Source of the DNA: Dromaius novaehollandiae
Lineage: Eukaryota; Chordata; Aves; Casuariiformes; Dromaiidae
Length of the DNA: 64,000 nucleotides
Direction of reading: 5' to 3'
Assembly (NCBI RefSeq): GCF_036370855.1
Contig: NC_088132.1
Coordinates: forward strand, 60,736,841 to 60,800,840
Each line of letters starts with the position of its first letter. The stretch's first letter is position 1. Made by a program: the position numbers and the translations under genes. The notes under the pieces are model-generated. The model did not search any database and was not told where the DNA came from. It saw nothing but the letters and a program-made list of their open reading frames with translations. Below are positions 1 through 13,066 of this stretch, piece after piece.

Positions 1-2166
1 CACAGCCAGCCAGCCACCCCATCAGTGTCCTGTCCTTCATGTTTAGACAAGATTCTTCAAAGAAGGGTACCAGACTTCTTGTAGGGAATAGTTATGGGCA
101 TAACCTCACTCCAAGAGGGAACAGTTTATTCCATGAAGCAATGGGATTTTAGAAATCAAGGAAAATTGGTTTTAAATAACAACCATCTACATGGCAGGAT
201 ACTGATCCAAGGCTTGTTAAATGCGGTGATATCTGCCTTGCAAAGATGGCTCTCCCAGGCTGTGCACGGTATTGAAAGCTTTTTTTTTTTAATCACTTGC
301 ATTTGTTTTTCCATTCATCAAATACTCCCTGTATAACAAAAAAATATGAAATCTGCCCTTATTTTATATTCATATATATTATTATATCTTATTTAATATT
401 TATATATTTTATATATAATTTATATAATAATTTTTACTTATATTTTATATTTATATTTTTTATATTCCAAAGTAGGAACAGTCTTTATTTTCTAGTCACT
501 GGGATTTGCAATGTCTTCACTTCTACATGTATATCTATTGCGGTCAGTAAGCCTACAGTAAATTCACAGAAGTGAGCTAAGCAGGACTTTGCTTTAATGC
601 AAGAATTACCAAACTCTGACACCTGTAAACTTGCAAATGGCATGCCAAGGCAAATAGTGAGTACCTGTTGAGAGGTGCTTTCCTGGGCTACAGTATGAGA
701 ATATCCTGGTGAGGTTAATATAGTTAATCACCTGCACAGAAAGCAATTGGTTCAACACAATAACTACTTACATAGAGGTTTTCACCATGAGCTGAACAGT
801 AAGCAGCTCTTTGCATGCACTGCCAGTCAGCTGATGTGGACAGGGAAGAAGGAAATGGAGTAGAGTCTTGTCTTGATGAGACTGCAGACAAGGTGAGGAC
901 ACAGTGCTGGGCTGCAACTGAAGAGTAAGAGTGGATGGTATGGGACCTTGGTCTTAGTTTAAGGAGATGAGCCTAAGACAGCAAGAGTCAAGAACATACC
1001 AGTATGCCTGCATGTGCACATGCAAGGGCCAGCACAGAGCGTGCTTCGTATTGTAATCAGGCTATTGCAGGCACGCACAGCCTTCGTCCTACTTCTTCAG
1101 CTAGGGTTGGTCCTGGGAGGTGGAAGATCTACAACAGATGTTTCTTCTTCACACATTAGTGCCTCTTTCAGATGGAAGTTCACATGGAGCTTATTTTAGA
1201 TATGTTAGGTGTAGAGTTTGGGCTGCTGTTCATAATAAACATGATAATGGAGGCAGATACCATACTAGTCTTTATTCAAAGCAAGGCAAATACTAGCCAT
1301 GAACAGGTGCCTGCTCATTCCATTACAAGTGCTAGTTAGAAAAATATTGATATTTAATGTAGGGCTGCAGAGATTTCAGAGAGTAACAGTGCATTCATTC
1401 TCTAATTCAGAACAGAAATTGTGGGAAGAAAGAAAGTGAAACACAGTTTATCCTTATTTATTTCTCACATAAGGACCATAACAGTTTAAAGAAATTTAGA
1501 GCAACTGAGAAGGGAAAAAAGGAAGAAGCTAATAAATATGTCAAAGAACATACCATCCTGGCCTTAATTTAAAATGTATTACGGGGAAAGTGGAAAGACC
1601 CAGCAAAACAACCTAAGCAGAAAAGAAGGATGCTTGGCATTACAAACTGTTCTCCATTTAATCATCTAGAATTTGCAAAAACTTGTAACCTAATATATAC
1701 TCAAATCACAACATGGCATTAAAGTGAGTAACAAACTGCAAGTAGAGGCTGATATAAAAAGCCAGTTTGGCTGTCGTTCAATTAAGACTACTGCACTTTT
1801 CAATTAATGTATGGGTTAAGGTTTTTGAAAGCTGTGGGTCTCAAAACAGCACACCCTCAAACCTACATTTTACCAGTGCTACATTTTCTTTGTAGCACAC
1901 AGAAAAGAAAGAAAAACTTTACTTAAATACTGAAGGAGAGGAGAAGTCATCTTAATAAATAAATATTTCCATTCATATTCCTAAAACCAACAGAGATAAG
2001 ATAAAATGCATTAGTTAGCCATATTATATAGGCAAGACCAGGCTGCCTGTCTCCTAGCTTTATTCTTCTGTCATTTCTTTCAGTAAATTGCCAGTTGCAC
2101 TTTGATATGATTTGATATGAAGATTATGATACTGAAATTTTGCTTTCTCTTTGTTTTGTCTTGCAG
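1..2166. other. Intergenic or intron of the unidentified plus-strand gene
   Basis: No convincing exon. The part ahead of the acceptor at 2,166 should be intron if the downstream exon is real. It holds an AT-rich low-complexity patch at 355-470. Short open frames lack splice or start support. Confidence 0.5.
355..470. repeat. AT-rich low-complexity tract
   Basis: About 115 bp almost purely of A and T with TATATT/TTTATA words, flanked by ordinary sequence. Confidence 0.7.
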
Positions 2167-2646
2167 ACTAATTGGAAACCCATTTCAAGATCTCTGCTTC
2201 AGGCCCTGACAGACAATGATACCACCAGCCTGTATGTCATTGAGCATGAGTCAAAGGCTCCTTTGAACCTAGAGCTCTTTACAAATGATGTAGAAGACAA
2301 CAAGTCTGACACATGGCAGTCAGAAACACTTAGGCATAACATAGACATAAGCCTAAGGCATGCACAGATCCCTGAAAAAGCTGTTACAAGTGAAAACGAA
2401 GGGGTTATTTCCATTACAGTACCACTCTTGAGTGACTACACCAGCATGGAGTTCAGCCAGAAAGCCCTGATGAGTCTAACAGTGAAGCTGCCTGCAAGAG
2501 CTGCTCCTCTGGAAATGGAGCTAAGCAGTAAGCCAACAAAAACTGAGCAACAGGTTTTGTTTGCTCCTGAAGACTACTTGAAACAAAGCCAGGTAGTATT
2601 TATGCCATCTGGAGCAACTTTAAGAGGACACGTCAATTTGAACTGA
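2167..2646 (+). CDS. Terminal coding exon of an unidentified plus-strand gene (partial)
   Basis: A textbook acceptor (pyrimidine-rich gctttctctttgttttgtcttgcag) precedes a 159-codon open frame in phase 0, starting TNWKPISRSLLQALTDND and ending GATLRGHVNLN with TGA. An AATAAA follows at 2,945-2,950. The frame opens 9 codons upstream of the acceptor without an ATG, so an upstream exon is required. Composition is ordinary protein: mixed Ser/Thr/Glu, with two alternating hydrophobic stretches (GVISITVPLL, LMSLTVKLP) that look like beta strands; no transmembrane segment, zinc-binding or catalytic motif is visible. I do not recognise the family. It converges on SREK1, and by human synteny I would not expect a plus-strand gene here (MAST4 would be minus in this orientation). 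It is a genuine exon or a recently retired one. Confidence 0.7.
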   Translation, partial: TNWKPISRSLLQALTDNDTTSLYVIEHESKAPLNLELFTNDVEDNKSDTWQSETLRHNIDISLRHAQIPEKAVTSENEGVISITVPLLSDYTSMEFSQKALMSLTVKLPARAAPLEMELSSKPTKTEQQVLFAPEDYLKQSQVVFMPSGATLRGHVNLN

Positions 2647-2975
2647 AGCATCTTCATACTTTCCCATACCATAAAGCAAGTTCCAAAACCTCTGAGGCTT
2701 GAATAGAGACGTTAGGACCATATACAATAGTGAGCTTGTGACAATGATAATTCTCTACTTCAATAAGCTTCCTAGATGAAATAGATTAATTATAAAATTA
2801 GATCAGCTCTTTCACCACAGATACTCTGTGCTAATTCCTACAGTCTTCACATGGCAAAACTTAGATGGAAGTGTTTGAAAAATCTTCCAGTAAGATACAT
2901 CTCCTTGCTAATTCCTTTGAATCTGATCACTTGCAGGGAAATGTAATAAATTCAACATGGCTAATTGACTCAGTT
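2647..2975 (+). other. Probable 3' UTR of the plus-strand terminal exon
   Basis: This non-coding sequence runs from the TGA at 2,644-2,646 to just beyond the AATAAA at 2,945-2,950. Length and spacing suit a short 3' UTR. The cleavage point is not visible. Confidence 0.5.
2945..2950 (+). terminator. Candidate poly(A) signal for the plus-strand terminal exon
   Basis: Canonical AATAAA about 300 nt after the stop codon at 2,644-2,646. Confidence 0.5.
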
Positions 2976-5900
2976 ACAGTACTTGCGTTTAGGAGACTTC
3001 ACTTCTAGTCCCAGGGCAGTCAGGAAGCCATTTCAAGGCTTCTGGTTTAAACACAATATTGTTCAAGTCATCAGAAGAGTTCTCTGATCAGTTTTAGATA
3101 TCTAAGACCTGATTTTCATGTCTGATTAATTCTTCAGTAAAAATTCTAGGTGTCTACCACTCCGAAGAAGCTCCCCAGTTCTTCAGAGCTGACCAAACAG
3201 AAGCCCTGAATTTAAGAGGGGGAAATGATGCTTATCCACCTACATAAAGCACTTTATGTTGGATAAAAAGTATTGTGTAAATGAAGGTGATAACTATCAT
3301 TATTATTACTGACATTTCACTTACATTAAATTTGGGCTATTTCTTCCTATATGTATCCATACAGACATAGAAATCCATTCATATTCAATGAAAGCAATTG
3401 CAGATACAAATTCACACTGGATGCGATAATGAAATCTGTAGAACAGACTTCAAGAATTGAATAGATAGTCCAGCTTAGACATTCCCCCCAAAGCCAGCAC
3501 AGAGGTGTCACTGGAATACAGAGGCTAAAAGGGTCTCCATAATATGCTCTCTATAAGACGCCATTAGGAAGTTCCACAACGCAAGGAGTCTAAGCTGGTT
3601 TTCCAGCAACTTACAACGTTCTCACCGTGAACTCTATAGGCATTGTTTGCAGTTTGCAGACCCGCTTTATTATCATCTCTTCTAGTTTATGAAGCATCTT
3701 ATTAACATTATTTTGCAGAGAAAGCCTGATGCTGATTAGACCGACATGTTTTAAAATTCTCTCATTAAATTGAAGGCTGATTAGCATTCACACAAATACT
3801 TCAATGCACAGTAGTCATCAGGCAGTATGTTACAGAATAGCCATGGTCGCTAAGAGCTCACATAACTTGCAAATCCCCTGGTTGATTGGTTCAGTGTTTT
3901 GTCCACTGGTTTTAACCCTGTGCCTCTGTTAGGATAAGCAGGAGCCAACCTACATTTCATTGTGGGTTTTGCACTGATCTTTCTAAACACTTAAAACTTC
4001 TATGGCATTGTTATATATTCATTTTTTCTTACCTCTGCACCTAAATATTATTATGATGTAGAAAGTATAAGGTAATAAGTACAATCAAACTAATGGCTTG
4101 TGAACAGTTTTAGTACACAGAGTGGCCTTCCTATGTAAAACTCAAAAGACATTCTGGGCTTTTGACCCAGTCAGTATTGCCTCCATGATAGTAGCCATTG
4201 CCTGACATCTTGCTAAAGAAAATCCATTCGTCAAGCTAGAAGAATTTCACTAAAAGTATGCATGGACATATTTGGCTCAAATATAAGGAATGGATATATT
4301 CCACTTTCAGTTGTAAAGCTTATAGTACATTTAATTCTTCATTGATATCTTATTATAACATTACCACACTGAATAGTTGTATAATGACAGTAAACTGTAC
4401 ATTTGGAAGAATGAAAGATACACGAAAAATTCTGATATGGAAATTATATATGAATGATGAATTTAGCCCATCATGATGTACCCTCTCCTTTTATGTGGAG
4501 AGAAATAGAAAAGCAGACTTGCTAAATAATTTCATCAAGCTAAAAAGGTGGCTTTGGTGGAATAACATACCTACTTGGGGACATAGATTAGGAGATACGT
4601 AGTGCTTAGGTCTTCAGATTAGGGGCAACTTTTTTCAAAATGTGTATGTGTATACATATGTATAAGGACTGCAGAAGGGTACTTCTATTAATATACATGA
4701 TACATGTGATTTATGTGATATAGCACTGTTCATGTGGTTTCAGCAGTGTCCTTAGTTTCACTATTGATGTGTGTCACATTGTGAGTGAAATTATAAATAT
4801 AAAAGCTCAGGACCATAAATGCCAAGGCATTTTGAATACTTTTTTTCTTAGTAAGCATAATAGTAATACCTCAAAATGAGCACTGTTACCATGGGTTACA
4901 GTGTTTAGCATTTCATATTTACAAAAAAATAATGTTCAGTCTCTAATATGGCCTGTCTATTGAGCAGTAGTGGAGGGTTTAAAAAAAAAAATCCAGCATC
5001 ATGGTATAGGGCAATAATGAAGAATGAGGTAAAACTGGTGAACTCGAGAGATATGTGAATTTGCCCTTTACTCAAATAACAAAGGGCAATATCAGGCTCT
5101 TTATCACCATTTAAATGGTCAGGATGAGCAGAGAGCACAGGTAAGGTCCACCACCTTGGTAGCCAGCAACACAGTGCATGATGCCAGAGAAAGGATTAGA
5201 CAAAGTGTGCAAAATTTGTGTTAGGACAGGAGTGCTTCCATCCTTATGTATCTAAGAACCAACTCTGTTCAGTAAACCCATTTCTAACATATATCTAATA
5301 AAACACACTCAGAAGCTAGGTAGGTAACCTAAAAAAAAAATAATTGTGCATTCCAAGTCATGGCACATTACTGAATGAGTCAGTTGTGATACCAAAAAGA
5401 ATATAGTTATGGTAGTGAGTACATTAGCACCAGCAAAGAGCCAGTCTGGTACATATCTATTTTTCTGGTACCTTGAGTAGGTCAGGTTGTTCTTGTACAC
5501 TTTAATTTAATACACAAAGAAAATTTAATACACAAAGAAAAATATGTTTCTACACTTTGCTGTTGTTTTTGACACTTAAGGTCAGACCGCAGAGCATTAC
5601 CTAGGCAATGTTTCAGATACAAGAAATATAGTAGATTGCAGTGACCACAATACCCCAGAGTTTTTTTGCATCTGTATTAACTACCAAATACAATAATAAT
5701 AGAATATCTATAAATTAGAATAGAATAGAATATCTATAACTCCCCTAAAAAACTAGGAGTTGGGGGGTACTTGGACAACCTCAAAAGCCACTTCTGCTAC
5801 AACAGCATCTCTATGTGAACAGAACACACTGTCTAAAAGCAGAGAGTACAGGGGACATGGAGATCCTGTCAATCTGAGCCAATGCCAGTTATTGTTACAG

Positions 5901-8900
5901 AAGTTGTAAAATAACAAACCCCCTATTTTAAGCCCTCTACTTACAAAAGATGCTTACCTGAGAGCTTCTGGCTCTGTGTCACAGGCTCTTGGTTTACCTT
6001 TTTTTCTCTCTTGTGATGGCATTGTTTTTCTCAACCAGTATGTTTCTATTGCCTGAATTACGTTAACTGTGTTCTAGTACTGTGTTGATGAGCTCAATAT
6101 GGAAACAGGTAATAAAACTCTGGACTACTTATATCAGTCACTTCCGAACACTGTTTACACAGGATTGCCACTACGACAAATCACTTCATGCCTATAGGGA
6201 GAATAAGCTTATCCCTGTATCTGTTTCCCTGCATCTATTTTATTTCTACAGCTGAAACACCAGCCTGACTAGCAAAACTGAAAAATAATCTGCTGTGATA
6301 GAAACTGTCGTTCACATCATCCATCTCCAGAGACCCCTTCAGTGTTTCTTAGCATACAGCCTTCCCCTGGCCAAGGCAGAAACTTTACAGAAAGAGATTG
6401 ACCAAGGAAGTAATCTGGATTTATCAGAGAGGTAGACGCAGGCAGGACTCAGAAAAATCTCTGAGGAATCACAGGCACAGCGGTAGCCAGCACGGCCCAG
6501 GGATCTTGTGGTGGAACAGGTTCGAGTCCTTACCAGAGATACTGGAGTCTAGGTAGGCTGGAGAATAGTAAAGACACACTGCTTGACCTGAAAAATTGCA
6601 GGCTACAGCCCTTTTTTGATAGATGACTAATATGGAAAGGGATAGCAGGACACTAAAGCTTTGTTGACCTTTCCCACACAGCAACTACTAAAGTTTGCTT
6701 ATAGTGGTATACAAATATCAGCAACCTTCCCCTTTCTTGTGAGCTGCAATTAAGTAACCATTCTGGCATGCATTTAAAGTGAACGGCTACTGGGAATCGC
6801 TGGAGTGAGGACCCATAAGAGGCTGAAATACCTTCAGTAATGCCATTCTGGTAATGATGCACGTGGCTGTGTGTTCAGTACCTGCATGGCTTTGGGGGGC
6901 CACCACACCGAGAGGCTAAAATAGCCAGCCTATGTTGGTCATTTATTGGGTTGTCAATCCATTAATTTGAAAGGATGTTGCTTACCTCCTACTCACTGCC
7001 ATTTCTAGTTCATTTCTCTATCATTCGGGCAGCATTTCCAGCAAATAACGTTAACTGCAGCTTTCAAGCAAGGCAGAACCAAATCTACAATATCAGGGAT
7101 GGATCCAGCATGAAGGCAGAGACAATCTGAGAGCTGGATGCCTGTCTAAGATAGATATATCAGTCCTGAGTAAGTGTCCAGTGTACCTAGTTCTCAGTGC
7201 TCCTCTGTGCATAAGAATGGCCCTTTATGCCAGTAAGAGCCCAAAGTCCCGTCCTGCTCCCCTCGTCCTCCATGTCTCAAATCTGCAGCTTCAGCTGTGT
7301 TGCTCTTGTTCCAGGACAAATTTGTTTCATCAACCTCCGTTGTCTTTTGCTGTTCATCTGGTTTATACTTATGCAGGCAGGCTACAACTCCCACTCTGAT
7401 GTGGCATTCCCAAGCATCAGGAATAGGATTTCTTTCCTAGCACACCATGAGTGATATATCAGGACCAGCTCAGTTTTCTGCCTGCTTTCTACCCTGGTGA
7501 AGCCTAAGGGGACTCTCTCACACCAGAGTTGATCTATATGCTTATGGCTCTACTCTGTGAAAGACTGAAAGGTTATTTTACAATTGATAGATATGATGGC
7601 TCTGACATGTCTCAGACTATCTTTTTTGGATCACGGCATAGTTTATCCCTTTGCTGTTGAAATTTTGTAAAGAAAATAGAAATCCCATATTTCTAGGCCC
7701 TGTTGCCAGATTATTATGAAACCTGCTAGAAAACTGATTACCATTGTCCAGCAAATTACTAACTTTTCAGAGAGTCATTGACCCCAGAATTCTTACATGC
7801 ACCGTATAATAAAAGCAAAAATTCAAAAAGGAGTATTAACGACAATGATTGTAAAGCTATGTAATTTGTTTGTGAACATTCTTCGGGAGGGCATAAGTGA
7901 CGCTGAGACTCAGAGAATATGGGAATTATGGAGCAAGACATCCTTTTTTTGCTTTGGATTCTTAGAAGCTATAACATTTCTGAATTCCTAGGACCATTCC
8001 TTTGTGACTGCTTCTTTCCACTCTTCACTTCTCTCATGATAAGAAACACTGCCATGATCCCAAAGAACAATCACACAAGGAAGTTGGGGCTAAACTGGAA
8101 GTGCTGGTACACAGTAATGGCATTATTTTAATGAAGCATATACATCTTAATTTGCCCCTTTTTCTTCTTTTTTCCTCAGTTTTTCATTAATGTATGTAAC
8201 ATTAATGTATTATTTTTGGTTTATTATTCACAGAGTACCAACAGTATGTCCTTTTTTTTTTTAATTTTTTTTAACAGGACACAATGTTTAGACGGTCATT
8301 ACACCAAAGACACAAAATGTAAGTGAAAGTCCCCCAGTCATTCATGTTAATATATCAAAAAGTTGAAATGATTGCATTTTTTATAGAATTTAATCTAGAA
8401 CTTCTACAAATGATTGATAAGACTTCTAACTGCATCGGGAATTGGGTAACTCATTCAGCTGCCACAAATTTAGAATATTTAAACTTGAAATTGTGTGTTC
8501 ATAATAAAAACCATCTGCAATGGTACATCAAGTCACAACAGTGATAGCAGCTAACTCTTTGCTTTCCAAATTGGTCTAACACAGTCTCTAGTTAAAACTG
8601 ATTTTTGCTGAAGACCCTCAAAAGGAAAGAGATTACTCACCTGTAACCAGCAAAGTTGAGAAGTGCAGGGCACACATGGATTTGCACACCATGCACCCAT
8701 ATATTTTGTCATTCCAGATCACAGCACTTTTCATCTTTGCTGTATCTTTGGATGATAGTCCACAACTGCATGTTGTAGTGGATGATTACTGGTAAACCCA
8801 TGTACTCACAGTTACCTGAGCAAGGACTGCACTACCAGGTGTCTCATCTCCTCTGGATGGCTCTGCAGTGGTATAGTACTTGACAGAAGGATGTGTTGAG

Positions 8901-11571
8901 CTCCAACTGGCTGATCAGAAATTTTAGGAATGGAGGCATTTGTCAGTAGGTGCCCTGGTGTCACTCGTGGAGAGCACCTGAACAGAAGAGAGGAAGTTCC
9001 ACCCAGTTTCCACCCAGTAGCCCAGTCTCCAACTTCTTTGTATCAATTTTTTGATCCATTCACATAAATGAATGGGCGAGTCTTGCTTATGTTTCATCTC
9101 TTTGTTGTAATGACTGTCTAAACACTGTGGAAATGGCTGTTCCTCCGGTGCTGTCAGCTATTGACACAAACAAATATGAGAATCATCTGAAGGGACTGAT
9201 CCTGTCAATGTGAAAAGAAACAACCCTCCAAACACTGAAAAGATGAAGAGTGATCTCAACTTTAGAGGACAGGGGTTTAATTTAAACAAAACAGGTAATT
9301 TTATGTTTTAGAACTCAAAGAAAGCCTTGAGAAGAAATCCGAGACTGGTTATAGGTCACCTTATAGGTACCAGAAAGGGAGGAGCAGCCACTCCCATGCT
9401 TCTGAACACATAATGACTATCAAAAATAGTATTTTCATGGCCAACTGCAATAGGAAGCAAGTCACCAGTAGCTCAGAGAGTTGTTTTATAAGACTACAGC
9501 TGTGCTATAAACAGTGCCTGAAAACACTCCCTGCCACTAGAACTCTACTGTCTGTGCTGTTGATCTGGCATGGTTTTGGCTCAAGCCAACTACTGTTCTC
9601 CCAAACAATTTCCAGACGCAGTCTGAAAGTTAGCAGGAGAAAGACACTATTTCCATCAGGCAGTTTGCATGCAGACACCCTTTTTGGAGGGTGTAAAAGG
9701 ATGCAGTAATAGCAATACAAGCAATTCTATGCCATCTGTCATCACTGGTATATCATTGGGATATGTAATTTAGCAGCACAGAAATAGTCCCAACATCCTA
9801 GCACTAAGTTTACATTTTATCAAGTACATTTGAAGGCCAGGAAGCCTTGCTGAGGAGTTTCATCTCAGATGGGTGTGCAAACCCCAGTTCTGTTCATTGG
9901 AAGATGATGAGCAGCCAGATATAGCCTAAGACCAGACTCTGTCATCTTGAACAAATACCACAACTGAATGGGCCTCACCTGGCGAGAGAAGTACAAGAAC
10001 TTCAGCTTCAAGTGCCAGTCCATTTAATCAGATAAAGACATCTCATAGCAGCGTTTCTATTGCAGGATGGCTCAGCACCTCGGCATCCAACCTCTTCCAC
10101 AGGTTACCAGGGAAGGCAGGCTTCGTGGCTTCTGCGAAGAAACAGAGATCTGAAACTAGAACACTGGGGCAATGTGGATCATTAGTGACTCCTATTTCAA
10201 CCGTCACAAAGCAATTATAAACAAACATCTGGAGGGTTTACTATCTTAAGTTAGACCAGCTTGAATAATTGGGTTTTCTTCCTTGAGTGTGCCTGTTATC
10301 TGGCCTTAATGAAGAATTGCCTTTGGTTTTTAACTGCAAATCACAAACTCAAAGCTAATCTCAAAGGCCATGCCAACATACATCAGCTTGCCTCCCTCAC
10401 CCCCAAATCAGATTTTAGTTTGCTAAATTGTGAGTACTATTATCTTTGACATTTACATAAATAACTTCTTAAGATTACTGCCATATAAGCATTTCTATTT
10501 TGGTACAACACTTGTAAATCCCCCAATACTATGGAGAAAGGAGGAGTCTCGTACTGACCAAAGGCATTCAGTATGCAAAAATATATTAAAATAAAATTTA
10601 TATGATCTTACCAAAGATAGATGGATCATTTACCTGATGAAAAACAGTTTTCCTGTGTTACAAAATATGTGAGTAGGACTATCAGGGTCAGATATCTTTC
10701 ACAAGGCTAATTAAGGAAGCTGTACAAATGACACAGATGAACAAAAAAGCACTTGAGCTGGAAGTAAACAGAAAGATGAATAAAAGTGAACAATACAGAT
10801 TCATCACCTACCGTCTTCCCATATTAGAAGTGGAAAATGGAACTTTAAAGTTAAAGAGCAATTTTCTTTTTATGAAACTTCCCCTTCTATTAGAGACAGA
10901 TGGCAGAAGTGAGGCTTAGACTCTACAGAGCCGATACCACAGTTAGCAATGCTGATGAGTCCTCTACTCCTGCTCCATCAACAATTGAGGGCTGATTTTG
11001 CTGCAAATTGCATGCACTTAAAATAGACCTGATTTTCTCCCCAAAGACCAACATTTCTGAAATAACATAATAGAGTTTTTTGATATGCAGCCCAAGATTC
11101 AGTAAAGAAGAGTTCTGGAGGAGAGAATCTTTTTTTTTTTCCTCTGTACTTTTTCCATTCTATCTCCTTCTATCTCATCTGCCTCCATTATGCTGTTTTC
11201 TACTATGTCCACAAACATTAACTGACAGAAAAATTCATGCATTTCTATAGAGTGAAACTAATTAAAAATCCTACTGCCTAGAACAGAACTTGATGTAGTA
11301 AAGCTGACTGGAGGTATTATTAGTGTGTCAGATGGAGCCTTTCTTAACTAGAAACCCTGACTCACTTGAAAATCTTGGTGCAGCCAAGAGGAAAAGGAAT
11401 TCAACATTTCAGTCATGTGGTGAAAACCTCAGGAATAACCCCAAAACAGAAGCTAAGTCTGATTTGTTGTTGGCTTTGGTATTTTCTGACCGTGGATGAA
11501 TAGCTAACCTATTGTACTTGGGGATTAAGTCTAGCTGTAATTTTAAATTTAGAAGTGTTAGACTTCCCTTT

Positions 11572-11575
<4 letters not shown>
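2976..11575. other. Intergenic, nothing recognised
   Basis: Moderately AT-rich single-copy-looking DNA. Open frames are under 100 codons with no splice or poly(A) context. The stretch around 8,630-9,000 (ttactcacctgtaaccagc onwards) has the look of a decayed ancient repeat, but I cannot name it. An 18-nt perfect tandem duplication lies at about 5,504-5,539. Confidence 0.5.
5504..5539 (+). repeat. 18-nt perfect tandem duplication
   Basis: aatttaatacacaaagaa occurs twice back to back. This is a small replication-slippage type duplication. Confidence 0.8.
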
Positions 11576-11617
<42 letters not shown>

Positions 11618-12120
11618 CATCACCGTGCAGCTAGGATGTAGTATTCAAATAATTCAAACATAATGCCACGGCACAGAGAATACAGGAGTCTTACAGTCCT
11701 TTTAGGAACAATACAAATGCTGCAGTTTCCCCATATTCTGCACCCTGTTCCTGAGGAGGGGGAGGGGGTCCATGAATGAGCTAACCTGTTTCCTGGGCTA
11801 CAGGATATGAGAAATGTCTGTACAAAGCAGTCCCGTACAAAGCAGTCCCTCTCAAAACAGATAGGGTTATCATGCAAAGAAGAAACATCTCAGTGAGGAC
11901 AGTGCAAGCCAAACAGCTAGACGCATTTTGGGGGCATTGCACCAAGGAGCACCTGGAGGCCCTCCCCAGCGCACAAAGAAGGGCTGCGGGATGATTCGTC
12001 ACTCAGCACGAACTGCACCAATGCAGCCATGGGGAGCTGAAAGCCAAGCGAGCAGGGGTGGCCGGCCAGGCCAGAATTAACAGGTAGTTTTATGCACCTC
12101 CGTGCCATTTAGGGAACCCA
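11576..12120 (-). mobile_element. Probable retroposed sequence with a 37-nt poly(A) tail (minus strand)
   Basis: A run of 37 T (11,576-11,612) borders a block clearly richer in GC than its surroundings (to about 12,120). Read on the minus strand it is a GC-richer body ending in poly(A), as in a retrocopy or SINE/LINE end. It contains a 15-nt tandem duplication (gtacaaagcagtccc at 11,820-11,849). No target-site duplication was found and no coding homology recognised, so family and age are open. Confidence 0.35.
11820..11849 (+). repeat. 15-nt perfect tandem duplication
   Basis: gtacaaagcagtccc twice in tandem, inside the GC-rich block. Confidence 0.85.
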
Positions 12121-12599
12121 AATGAGTCTGGCCTGTTACTTTCTGTTTTGAAATGAGTGTGGCCACAGTGATTTTGCATGCTACATTCCTGCCGTGTTAC
12201 ATGCTTGCTTCTTTTGGGAAGGCTACCTGTGTTTCTGCAATTATTTTAAGCCAGTTTAGCTCAATTAGTAGGGACAAATGGCAACTAGCAGGATACTGTT
12301 GCTCTAAGGCTCAGTTTTGCAGGTGTAGGACTTTTTCTTACAAAAAAGCTGGACCTGGCTTCAGATGATGCCTCTCAGGAACAGATGACAGTGAAGGTCT
12401 TGAGTAAATAGCTTTGTAAATCAAGACCTTTGTATTTGCAGTATTAGAGGTCTTATATTAGCCCTTTCTATAATCATACACTGCGAGAAAATTGTAACAC
12501 AGCAATAAATTACAGAAGTGAATATGAATGACCTGCACCTGCACTAAGTCTAGCATTATATCATCAGCTGCAGTAAGTCTGAGAAGCTGAAGCTGGTGA

Positions 12600-12675
12600 T
12601 ACACATATATATACATACACACACACACACACACATATACATATATGCATAGACACATGCACATATGTGTGTGTT
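12600..12675. repeat. Mixed (AT)n/(CA)n microsatellite
   Basis: acatatatatacatacacac then a CA run, then atatacatatatgcat and GT words. A simple dinucleotide microsatellite. Confidence 0.85.
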
Positions 12676-12878
12676 GGTATTACCGTAGCGGTAACAAGCC
12701 ACCTCTTTTTTCTATGAGCTGTTCAAAAAATTGTGGCTACCAGGGCCCATAAAACATACATAGATGAACTATTTACCTCAGCACAGACTTTATCTTAACT
12801 ACTCAACATTGTATGGCTTACTATCCCATAACTAAAAAAGCCATAGCACATAGGTAAGATTAAATGTCTAATTTGTTA

Positions 12879-13066
12879 GCCTGGCTTAACTTTAGGCCAG
12901 GCCTAACTTTAAGCCTGGCTTAACTGACACCCAGGTTTAATGTTAGGCCTCACCTAACCTTAAGCCTCTCTTAACTACACTTTAAATCTAGCTTAACTTT
13001 AGGCTGAACTTAACTTTAGGACAGGCTTAATACTATGCCTGGCCTAACTTTAAGGCTGGTCTGAGG
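12879..13066. repeat. Degenerate 17-bp minisatellite (about 11 copies)
   Basis: The tandem unit is close to gcctggcttaactttag. Successive copies such as gccaggcctaactttaa, gcctcacctaaccttaa, gctgaacttaactttag and gcctggcctaactttaa keep the 17-bp period with substitutions and one longer copy. Half-units are partly self-complementary (cttaa / ttaag, ggcc). Confidence 0.8.

Noticed and set aside
11620..12108. Three overlapping minus-strand frames of 63-85 codons
   Set aside because: They fall in the GC-rich poly(A)-tailed block in different frames. No known domain and no continuous long frame, so they are not treated as a gene.
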